DNA from: Candidatus Kerfeldbacteria bacterium
GTDB taxonomy: Bacteria; Patescibacteriota; Patescibacteriia; PEXW01
NCBI GenBank assembly: GCA_903867845.1
Contig: CAIPSZ010000112.1
Location: 1 to 5,101, forward strand
Direction of reading: 5' to 3'
Length of the DNA: 5,101 bases
This document shows, piece after piece, positions 1-5,101 of the stretch; position 1 is the stretch's first letter, and every line of letters begins with the position of its first letter. Below the pieces are notes generated by a model. The model was not told the origin of the DNA, searched no databases, and worked only from the letters and a program-made list of their open reading frames with translations. The translations under genes and the position numbers were made by a program.

Positions 1-704
<704 letters not shown>

Positions 705-725
705 AGACGTGAGGTTAAATGGCTT

Positions 726-742
726 AGGTTAGGGAAAAGGTG
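726..742 (-). promoter_or_regulatory. Pyrimidine-rich leader motif, tuf copy
   Basis: Read on the minus strand this is CACCTTTTCCCTAACCT, inside the roughly 50-base leader between the predicted tuf start site and its ATG. It matches the 16 bases directly in front of the fusA ATG (CACTTTTCTCAAACCT) at 14 of 17 aligned positions. The leader is poor in G and has no Shine-Dalgarno motif. A shared translation-enhancing or protein-binding element is an inference; chance similarity of pyrimidine-rich sequence is possible. Confidence 0.3.
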
Positions 743-761
743 AGAATGAAGTGCAAAAGCG

Positions 762-790
762 AGTATACCAACCTCTCCTGATTCTGGCAA
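762..790 (-). promoter_or_regulatory. tuf promoter (sigma-70 type, extended -10)
   Basis: On the minus strand a -35 box TTGCCA (785-790) is separated by exactly 17 bases from a -10 box TATACT (762-767). TGG precedes the -10, giving an extended -10. The predicted start site is about position 752-755, giving a leader of about 50 bases before the tuf ATG at 704. The promoter begins only 11 bases past the fusA stop codon. No convincing terminator lies between the two genes, so tuf is probably made both from this promoter and by read-through from the str operon. Confidence 0.75.
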
Positions 791-801
791 GTCCCGAGGG
801 G

Positions 802-2886
802 TTAGGCGCCTTGCGGGTTGGATTTTTCGATGATTACTTGGGCGACGTTTCGTGGAATTTCTGCGTAGTGGCTGAATTCCATGCTGTACGAGGCTCGACC
901 TTGGGTCATGGAGCGGAGCGCAGTGGCGTAGCCGAACATTTCGGCCAATGGTACTTCGGCATCAATCACGCGCATATTGCCGCGGTCGCGCATTTCCTTA
1001 ATTTGGGCACGTTTGCTGTTCAAATCGCCAATGACGTCACCCATGAACGACTCCGGGGTCACTGCTTCAACCTTCATAATTGGCTCCAAAAGCACGGGTT
1101 TTGCCTTCTTACAGGCAGCTTGGACAGCCATGGAACCCGCGATTTTAAAGGCCATTTCCGAAGAGTCAACATCGTGGTAGCTCCCGTCGTAGACCGTGGC
1201 TTTCACGTCAATCATTGGGAATCCTGCAATAATGCCGCGGTCCAAAGCTTCCGCAATACCCTTGTTAATTGGGGTAATAAATTCCTTTGGGATAGAGCCA
1301 CCCTTCACATCGTCCACAAATTCGTAGCCTTTCCCCTTTTCGTTCGGCTCGACTTTCACCCAGCAGTGGCCGTACTGCCCGCGGCCACCGGTCTGGCGAA
1401 TGTACTTCCCTTCAGCTTCGCCACTGCCCATGATGGTTTCCTTGTAGGCGACCTGGGGCTTGCCGACGTTGGCTTCCACTTTGAACTCACGCTTCATGCG
1501 GTCCACGATGATGTCCAGGTGGAGCTCGCCCATTCCCGAGATGATGGTCTGGTTCGTTTCCTCATTGAATTTGACGCGGAAGGTCGGGTCTTCTTCAGCC
1601 AAGCGCTGGATAGCCGTACCCATTTTCTCCTGGTCAGCCTTGGTCTTTGGCTCAATGGCCAGGTCAATGACCGGGGCGGGGAAGGTAATTGCTTCCAGGA
1701 CCACCGGATGGGCAGGATCGCAAATGGTGTGGCCAGTAAACGTGCTCTTCAAGCCGACAATTGCGGCAATTTCCCCGGCGTAGACTTCCTGCACTTCTTC
1801 CCGGTGGTTGGCGTGCAAGCGGACGATACGGCCGACGCGCTCCTTCTCCCGCGTTGACGTGTTCAGGACGTAGGATCCTGCCGAAAGCGTGCCGGTGTAG
1901 ATGCGGAAGAAGGCGAGCTTGCCCACAAATGGGTCAGCGGCAATCTTGAAGACGAGGCCGGCGAACGGCTTGGTGTCGTCCGGCGCGCAGACAATTTCTT
2001 CACCGGTCTTTGGATCTTTGCCCGTGGCTGGAGGAATCTCCAAAGGGTTTGGCAGGTAGTCGACGACCGCGTCGAGGAGCTGCTGCACACCCTTGTTCTT
2101 CAGGGCCGAACCGCAGAGGACCGGTACCAATGCGTTCGCGATGACCGCCTTGCGCAGGGTTGCCTTCAAATCTTCAAGAGGTGGCTCTTTGCCTTCCAAG
2201 TACTGGTTGAGGAGCTTCTCGTCGTTTTCAACAATTGCTTCGATGAGCGAGTGTCGGAAGGTTTCCACTTTTTCCTTCATATCCGCTGGGACGTCGATCT
2301 CTTGAATTTCTTTCCCGAGGTCGTCCTTGTAGATGAACGCCTTGCGCGTGAAGAGGTCGATGACCCCGGTAAATGTCTCAGCGGCGCCAATGGGGAGCTG
2401 CAAGGGGTGCGCGCGGGTCGTCAAGCGCTCGTGGATGCTCTTGAGGTCGTAGTAGAAGTCCGCGCCCATGCGATCCATCTTGTTGATGAAGCAAATGCGC
2501 GGCACGCCGAACTTCTCGGCCTGGTGCCAGACCGTCTCGGACTGCGACTCCACGCCGGCCACACCGTCGAAGACGACCACGCCACCATCGAGCACGCGTA
2601 ATGAACGCTGCACTTCTACGGTGAAGTCGATGTGTCCTGGAGTGTCGATGATGTTGATGCGCTTGCCGTTCCAGAAGCAGGTGGTGGCAGCGGCGGTGAT
2701 GGTAATGCCGCGCTCTTTCTCCTGCTCCATCCAGTCCATTTCCGCGGCGCCTTCGTGCACTTCGCCAATCTTGTGCTTCTTGCCGGTGTAGAACAAAATG
2801 CGCTCGGACACGGTAGTCTTGCCCGCGTCAATGTGGGCAATAATGCCAATGTTTCGCGTGTTTTCTAGTGAGTATTCACGGGGCAT
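802..2886 (-). CDS. fusA: Elongation factor G
   Basis: EF-G is the cytoplasmic GTPase that drives translocation of tRNA and mRNA after peptide bond formation and, with RRF, helps recycle ribosomes. At 694 residues it has the usual full length. The G domain holds G1 AHIDAGKTT (17-25), the switch segment EQEKERGITIT (54-64), G3 DTPGH (81-85) and G4 NKMD (135-138). Domains II and III follow from about residue 290. Domain IV contains GGRGQYGHCWVKVEP and the tip segment YDGSYHDVDSSEMAFK with His571, equivalent to the translocation-critical His583 of E. coli. Domain V ends the protein, with VAQVIIEKSNPQGA at the C-terminus. The start was chosen because MPREYSLENTRNIGIIAHID aligns with the usual EF-G N-terminus. 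The upstream bases (TTCTCAAACCT) contain no Shine-Dalgarno sequence. It follows rpsG after an unusually structured 204-base spacer and precedes tuf, as in the str operon. It looks like the canonical housekeeping EF-G, not a tetracycline-resistance or EF-G2 paralogue. Confidence 0.98.
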   Translation of the reverse strand: MPREYSLENTRNIGIIAHIDAGKTTVSERILFYTGKKHKIGEVHEGAAEMDWMEQEKERGITITAAATTCFWNGKRINIIDTPGHIDFTVEVQRSLRVLDGGVVVFDGVAGVESQSETVWHQAEKFGVPRICFINKMDRMGADFYYDLKSIHERLTTRAHPLQLPIGAAETFTGVIDLFTRKAFIYKDDLGKEIQEIDVPADMKEKVETFRHSLIEAIVENDEKLLNQYLEGKEPPLEDLKATLRKAVIANALVPVLCGSALKNKGVQQLLDAVVDYLPNPLEIPPATGKDPKTGEEIVCAPDDTKPFAGLVFKIAADPFVGKLAFFRIYTGTLSAGSYVLNTSTREKERVGRIVRLHANHREEVQEVYAGEIAAIVGLKSTFTGHTICDPAHPVVLEAITFPAPVIDLAIEPKTKADQEKMGTAIQRLAEEDPTFRVKFNEETNQTIISGMGELHLDIIVDRMKREFKVEANVGKPQVAYKETIMGSGEAEGKYIRQTGGRGQYGHCWVKVEPNEKGKGYEFVDDVKGGSIPKEFITPINKGIAEALDRGIIAGFPMIDVKATVYDGSYHDVDSSEMAFKIAGSMAVQAACKKAKPVLLEPIMKVEAVTPESFMGDVIGDLNSKRAQIKEMRDRGNMRVIDAEVPLAEMFGYATALRSMTQGRASYSMEFSHYAEIPRNVAQVIIEKSNPQGA

Positions 2887-2902
2887 AGGTTTGAGAAAAG
2901 TG
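2887..2902 (-). promoter_or_regulatory. Pyrimidine-rich leader motif, fusA copy
   Basis: These 16 bases, CACTTTTCTCAAACCT on the minus strand, sit directly against the fusA ATG where a Shine-Dalgarno sequence would normally lie. A near copy (14 of 17 aligned positions) occurs in the tuf leader at 726-742. No G occurs in the motif, so it should be single-stranded. Its role in start-site recognition is inferred only from the repeat and its position. Confidence 0.3.
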
Positions 2903-2950
2903 GATGCAACGTTAGATGTACTGGACTGAAGAACAAATGGGTTTGAAAAT

Positions 2951-3090
2951 GGCGGCAGATTCGCCGCGGAATACGAAGGCCTGGAGCGAGGCGCAGCCGA
3001 GGCGTACTGAAAGGTACGTCGAGGTCGTGCCGAAGCGAAGGCCGAGCCGGAGGACGCGCGCAGCGCGGTAGTCCGCGCGAAGCTGCCGCC
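2951..3090. repeat. 140-base imperfect palindrome in the rpsG-fusA spacer
   Basis: The terminal arms are exact inverted repeats, GGCGGCAG (2951-2958) and CTGCCGCC (3083-3090). The pairing continues inward as TTCGC/GCGAA, GCGGA/TCCGC and TAC/GTA, interrupted by A-G mismatches at 2959/3082 and 2971/3071 and a bulged C2965. Inside is a second long arm (2978-3043) capped by CGTACT-GAAA-GGTACG (3003-3018). A short third stem CGCGC/GCGCG (3055-3059 with 3063-3067) completes a three-way junction. CGAAGGCC occurs twice (2974-2981 and 3036-3043), and GAGGCG recurs 11 bases apart (2988 and 2999). The element fills most of the spacer and touches the rpsG stop codon (3091-3093). No target-site duplication is evident. 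It could be a mobile palindromic repeat (MITE- or ERIC-like), an RNase III processing or attenuation structure in the str mRNA, or an RNA gene on the plus strand. No protein-coding signal is seen in it. Confidence 0.8.
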
Positions 3091-3555
3091 TTACGCGAAG
3101 TGGGCAAATGCCCGGTTCGCCTCAGCCATGCGGTGCACGTCCTGCTTCTTCTTCACCGCATCGCCTTCGTTGTTCATTGCCGCCATGAGTTCGACGGCGA
3201 GCTTTTCGGCCATGGGCTTGCCCTTCTTGCCACGGGCAGCAGCTAAAATCCAGCGGAATGCTAAGCCCTGACGACGATCGCCGCGGACTTCCATTGGGAC
3301 TTGGTAGTTTGAGCCACCGACGCGCTTCGCTTTCACCTCAACGGTTGGGGCAACATTGCGGATGGCTAGGTCAAAAGCTTCCACTGGGGCTTTACCAGTC
3401 TTCTCTTGAATGACGTCCAACGCGGAGTAGACGATCTTCTGCGCCACAGTCTTCTTACCGCGTTCCATGACGAAGTTAATGAATTTCCCAATGGCAACGT
3501 TCCCGTACTTCTGGTCGGGGGTGGTTGGTCGCCGGGGTGCTCGTTTGCCGCGCAT
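3091..3555 (-). CDS. rpsG: 30S ribosomal protein uS7
   Basis: uS7 is a primary 16S rRNA-binding protein that nucleates assembly of the 30S head and lines the E-site tRNA and mRNA exit region. The 154-residue protein is within the family's usual length (about 155). It begins MRGKRAPRRPTTPDQKYGN. The conserved helix segment KFINFVMERGKKTVAQKIVYSAL spans residues 24-46. The beta-hairpin region VEVKAKRVGGSNYQVPMEV is at 72-90. The C-terminal signature DVHRMAEANRAFAHF is at 139-153. The start ATG lies 3 bases after the rpsL stop codon (TAA CTT ATG). With no Shine-Dalgarno sequence, translation is probably coupled to rpsL. In E. coli uS7 represses its own operon by binding the rpsL-rpsG junction; with a 3-base junction here, that mode cannot use the same intercistronic structure. 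The stop codon touches the 140-base palindrome that precedes fusA. Confidence 0.98.
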   Translation of the reverse strand: MRGKRAPRRPTTPDQKYGNVAIGKFINFVMERGKKTVAQKIVYSALDVIQEKTGKAPVEAFDLAIRNVAPTVEVKAKRVGGSNYQVPMEVRGDRRQGLAFRWILAAARGKKGKPMAEKLAVELMAAMNNEGDAVKKKQDVHRMAEANRAFAHFA

Positions 3556-3558
3556 AAG

Positions 3559-3975
3559 TTAGGAAGGACGCTTAGCGCCGTAGAGGCTGCGGCCCTGCTT
3601 GCGATTGGCCACGCCTTGCGTGTCATACACGCCACGGACGATGTGGTAGCGAACGCCTGGAAGGTCTTTCACACGACCGCCACGGATGAGAACAATAGAG
3701 TGCTCTTGGAGATTATGACCAATGCCAGGGATATACGCGGTGACTTCCATGCCGTTGGAGAGGCGGACACGGGCAATTTTCCGAAGTGCGGAGTTCGGCT
3801 TCTTCGGGGTCGTGGTGGTTACCTTCACGCACACGCCACGCTTGAACGGGCTGCCTTCGGGCAGGTTCTTGCGCTGGCGCTTCAGCGGGTTCAGCACCGG
3901 CTGGAGGGCGGGAGTTTTGGACTTGGCTTTGTTCACGTTCCGGCCAAGGCGCACGAGTTGGTTGACGGTTGGCAT
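3559..3975 (-). CDS. rpsL: 30S ribosomal protein uS12
   Basis: uS12 sits at the decoding centre of the 30S subunit, where it monitors codon-anticodon pairing and contacts EF-Tu and EF-G. The protein is 138 residues, longer than the 124 of E. coli. The extra length comes from an insert of about 13 residues around 28-41 (LNPLKRQRKNLPEG), as in Gram-positive bacteria. The decoding loop TPKKPNSALRK lies at 56-66. IPGIGHNLQEHS is at 82-93 and LIRGGRVKDLPGVRYH at 96-111. Lys58 and Lys103, equivalent to the E. coli streptomycin-resistance sites Lys43 and Lys88 (counting Met), are wild type. Asp104 is the residue that is methylthiolated in many bacteria. The start follows the usual MPTVNQLVR N-terminus. 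It is the first gene behind the str promoter, with a leader of about 80 bases and no Shine-Dalgarno sequence. Confidence 0.98.
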   Translation of the reverse strand: MPTVNQLVRLGRNVNKAKSKTPALQPVLNPLKRQRKNLPEGSPFKRGVCVKVTTTTPKKPNSALRKIARVRLSNGMEVTAYIPGIGHNLQEHSIVLIRGGRVKDLPGVRYHIVRGVYDTQGVANRKQGRSLYGAKRPS

Positions 3976-3980
3976 TGTTC

Positions 3981-4005
3981 GGTAATGAAAATCCCGCGGG
4001 GCGGG
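3981..4005 (-). promoter_or_regulatory. Small GC hairpin with T-rich tail in the rpsL leader
   Basis: On the minus strand the leader contains CCCGC-CCC-GCGGG (4005-3993), a five-pair all-GC stem with a three-base loop, followed directly by ATTTTCATTACC (3992-3981). The rpsL ATG follows after five more bases. This could act as a weak terminator or attenuator, or as a translational control structure at the head of the str mRNA. The stem is short and the T run is only four bases long, so function is uncertain. Confidence 0.3.
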
Positions 4006-4063
4006 GGTACCCTACGTGAGCGAGTCAGCGGAGGGGCGAAGTGAGTCGAATTCTGCAGGAGCG

Positions 4064-4092
4064 AATGTACCACGCCCACTGCTCCTCGTCAA
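4064..4092 (-). promoter_or_regulatory. str operon promoter (sigma-70 type, extended -10)
   Basis: On the minus strand a -35 box TTGACG (4087-4092) and a -10 box TACATT (4064-4069) are separated by exactly 17 bases. TGG precedes the -10, giving an extended -10. The predicted start site is about 4054-4057, some 80 bases ahead of the rpsL ATG. The promoter begins 8 bases past the protease stop codon, so rpsL-rpsG-fusA can be expressed independently of that gene. A six-base inverted repeat, AGGAGC (4057-4062) and GCTCCT (4081-4086), flanks the -10 and may be fortuitous. The -10 and its downstream CGCTCCTGCA closely resemble the tuf promoter (CGCTTTTGCA). Confidence 0.75.
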
Positions 4093-4100
4093 GTATTTCC

Positions 4101-4733
4101 CTAGGCAAGGCCAATGAGGCGGAAGACCAAGGTATTCACGGCGTCAAAAATCTGGGCGAGGTAGGGTTGGCCAAAGACGATGACGAAAAGCAGGATGACG
4201 AACCCGTACTTGGTGATGGTTTGGACCAAATTATGGAACTGCTCCGGCAGTAAGCCGAGCAATTTGGAGCCATCCAGAGGTGGGACGGGCAGGAGGTTGA
4301 AGATCGCTAGGACGATATTGAAGCGGACGATGAGCTCCAGGAAAATGAGCAGGAGGTTGCTGGATGGGAGCGTCGTGACGTGGATGAGGAGGGAGAGGAT
4401 CCCGCCAAAGACGATGACGCCGAGGATGTTCATTGCCGGCCCGGCTAGTGCGATGAGCGCGGGGCCCCACTTCTGGTTCTTGAGGTTGTAGGGGTTGAAG
4501 GGAACGGGTTTGCCCCAGCCAAAGCCAAAGAGTACCAGCACGATGAAGCCGAAGGGGTCCAAGTGGGCGAGCGGGTTCAACGTGACGCGGCCTTCCAACT
4601 GGGCGGTGCTATCCCCTTGCAGGGTGGCCACGAAGGCGTGGCTGAACTCGTGGATAGCAATGGCAATGACGATGGCCACGACCCAGACAAGGGCAATGGT
4701 TGGGCTGGCTTGGAGGAGGGTGAGGAAGGGCAT
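4101..4733 (-). CDS. Site-2 protease family (M50) membrane zinc metalloprotease
   Basis: This is a 210-residue polytopic membrane protein of the M50 intramembrane metalloprotease family, which cleaves transmembrane segments in regulated proteolysis. The first hydrophobic segment (about 12-35) carries the zinc motif HEFSH (28-32), with His28 and His32 as ligands and Glu29 as catalytic base. Next come NPLAHLDPFG (53-62) with a following hydrophobic stretch, GWGKPVPFNP (72-81), and ALAGPAMN (95-102) starting another membrane segment. Then follows the second catalytic motif, NLLPVPPLDGS (146-156), whose Asp154 is the third zinc ligand. A last hydrophobic segment lies at about 172-195. There is no PDZ domain or soluble sensor domain, so it is of the compact type; its substrate cannot be told. 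It lies upstream of the str operon on the same strand but has its own promoter, divergent from rpmB. No Shine-Dalgarno sequence precedes its ATG. Its start puts HExxH in the first membrane helix, as expected for the family. Confidence 0.93.
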   Translation of the reverse strand: MPFLTLLQASPTIALVWVVAIVIAIAIHEFSHAFVATLQGDSTAQLEGRVTLNPLAHLDPFGFIVLVLFGFGWGKPVPFNPYNLKNQKWGPALIALAGPAMNILGVIVFGGILSLLIHVTTLPSSNLLLIFLELIVRFNIVLAIFNLLPVPPLDGSKLLGLLPEQFHNLVQTITKYGFVILLFVIVFGQPYLAQIFDAVNTLVFRLIGLA

Positions 4734-4738
4734 ATTGC

Positions 4739-4767
4739 TTGTCAGATTGCGAAACCTAGTGTAGCAT
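4739..4767 (+). promoter_or_regulatory. rpmB promoter (sigma-70 type)
   Basis: On the plus strand a -35 box TTGTCA (4739-4744) is followed after exactly 17 bases by a -10-like TAGCAT (4762-4767). The -35 matches the consensus at five of six positions and the -10 at four of six. The predicted start site is near 4774, giving a leader of about 20 bases before the rpmB ATG at 4796. The -10 shares two bases with the oppositely directed -10 of the protease gene. Confidence 0.55.
4758..4766 (-). promoter_or_regulatory. Extended -10 of the M50 protease promoter
   Basis: On the minus strand TGC-TACACT is an extended -10 element (TGn plus a hexamer matching TATAAT at four of six positions). No good -35 hexamer lies 16-18 bases upstream, which is tolerated at extended -10 promoters. 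The expected start site is near 4751, leaving a leader of about 18 bases before the protease ATG at 4733. An alternative -10, TATAGT at 4786-4791 on the minus strand, also lacks a clear -35. Confidence 0.4.
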
Positions 4768-4795
4768 GCGAAGCACTGCTAACTCACTATACCGT

Positions 4796-4978
4796 ATGGC
4801 CCGATCCTGTTCCATCTGCAACCGCGGTTCCCTCAAGGGGAACATGCGCAGCCACTCCAAAATTGCCACCATCAAGCGGCAGCAAGTGAACGTGCAAACC
4901 ATGTTCAAAGATGGCAAGCGCGTCCTCGCCTGCACGTCCTGCATTCGCAACCAAGCCAAGACCGTCGCCAAAGCGTAA
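4796..4978 (+). CDS. rpmB: 50S ribosomal protein bL28 (zinc-ribbon form)
   Basis: bL28 is a small basic protein of the large ribosomal subunit. The 60-residue product begins MARSCSICNRGSLKGN. It carries two CxxC pairs, Cys5/Cys8 and Cys46/Cys49, forming the zinc ribbon found in the C+ type of this family. The core family motif GNMRSHSKIATIKRQQVNVQ (15-34) follows the first pair. The ATG at 4796 was chosen over an in-frame ATG at 4766. The upstream one would add ten residues not typical of the family, and it overlaps the predicted -10 element, so it could not be on the transcript. No Shine-Dalgarno sequence is present. It is a single-gene transcription unit, divergent from the M50 protease gene and ended by a hairpin terminator 22 bases past the stop codon. 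The short length and retained cysteines resemble bL28 of Patescibacteria; that placement is inferred. Confidence 0.95.
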   Translation: MARSCSICNRGSLKGNMRSHSKIATIKRQQVNVQTMFKDGKRVLACTSCIRNQAKTVAKA

Positions 4979-5000
4979 GGAATTTTCCTGAATATTAAGA

Positions 5001-5026
5001 AAAGCGCTCTCTCGGGAGAGCGCTTT
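5001..5026 (+). terminator. Hairpin terminator after rpmB, probably bidirectional
   Basis: An 11-base perfect inverted repeat, AAAGCGCTCTC (5001-5011) and GAGAGCGCTTT (5016-5026), encloses a four-base loop TCGG. On the plus strand the stem ends in TTT and continues GTTCGTT, a modest U tract. On the minus strand the stem ends in TTT followed by TCTTAATATT, a better U tract. The hairpin therefore fits termination of rpmB and of a gene converging from the right. Confidence 0.85.
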
Positions 5027-5048
5027 GTTCGTTCCGTTATAGGCGACG

Positions 5049-5101
5049 TTACTTTGTTGTTAGCGCGGCAATTATAAGCCCGCCAGAAACATTTTCATAC
5101 C
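5049..5101 (-). CDS. Possible C-terminal end of a convergent gene
   Basis: On the minus strand one frame is open from the window edge to a TAA at 5049-5051 and encodes YENVSGGLIIAALTTK. The other two frames hold stops closer to the edge. The stop lies 22 bases before the hairpin at 5001-5026, whose minus-strand side has the better U tract, so a convergent gene ending here is plausible. Sixteen codons are too few to recognise a family. The stretch could equally be non-coding. Confidence 0.25.
   Translation of the reverse strand, partial: YENVSGGLIIAALTTK

Noticed and set aside
2887..2950. A separate fusA promoter in the spacer before its ATG
   Set aside because: The best candidate (TTGTTC, 16 bases, TAACGT on the minus strand) matches only three of six bases in each box.
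3559..3975. Streptomycin-resistance substitution in uS12
   Set aside because: Lys58 and Lys103, the equivalents of the classical resistance sites, are unchanged.
4057..4086. Inverted repeat AGGAGC/GCTCCT flanking the -10 of the str promoter as an operator
   Set aside because: Six-base arms 18 bases apart are weak evidence in GC-rich DNA, and no regulator gene is nearby.
4766..4795. An upstream ATG at 4766 extending bL28 by ten residues
   Set aside because: The added residues are not typical of bL28, and the codon overlaps the predicted -10 box, so it should lie upstream of the transcript start.
5044..5096. A plus-strand promoter around TTATAA (5072-5077) for a gene to the right
   Set aside because: The only hexamer at the right distance, TTACTT, matches the -35 consensus poorly, and the hairpin's better minus-strand U tract suggests a convergent gene instead.

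Overview
The window is the 5' part of a bacterial str (streptomycin) operon on the minus strand, plus a small divergent ribosomal protein gene on the plus strand. In minus-strand transcription order the genes are a membrane metalloprotease of the M50/site-2 family (4733-4101), rpsL (uS12, 3975-3559), rpsG (uS7, 3555-3091), fusA (EF-G, 2886-802) and tuf (EF-Tu, 704 to beyond position 1, C-terminal part missing). On the plus strand rpmB (bL28, 4796-4978) starts from the same intergenic region as the protease and ends at a strong hairpin terminator (5001-5026). The last 75 bases hold at most the tail of a convergent minus-strand gene.

Organism: a bacterium of moderate to high GC. uS12 has the roughly 13-residue insert near residues 28-41 seen in Gram-positive bacteria and other Terrabacteria-type lineages. 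bL28 is very short (60 aa) and keeps the four-cysteine zinc ribbon. The compact M50 protease has no PDZ domain. Together these suggest a Candidate Phyla Radiation (Patescibacteria) genome, probably from a metagenome. This is an inference from protein flavour and is not proved here.

Regulation: four promoters can be read directly. The str promoter lies upstream of rpsL (TTGACG-17-TACATT) and tuf has its own (TTGCCA-17-TATACT). Both have a TG extended -10 and share a downstream CGCTyyTGCA block. The protease and rpmB are driven from divergent promoters whose -10 boxes overlap. None of the six start codons has a recognisable Shine-Dalgarno sequence. The genes jointly supply translation: uS12 and uS7 are small-subunit decoding and assembly proteins, EF-G and EF-Tu drive elongation, and bL28 is a large-subunit protein.

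The most unusual feature is the 204-base rpsG-fusA spacer. It contains a 140-base imperfect palindrome (2951-3090) that abuts the rpsG stop codon. It can be folded as a three-way-junction RNA with tandem G-A mismatches and a GAAA apical loop. Its mismatch and wobble pattern favours a transcript from the plus strand, antisense to the operon.
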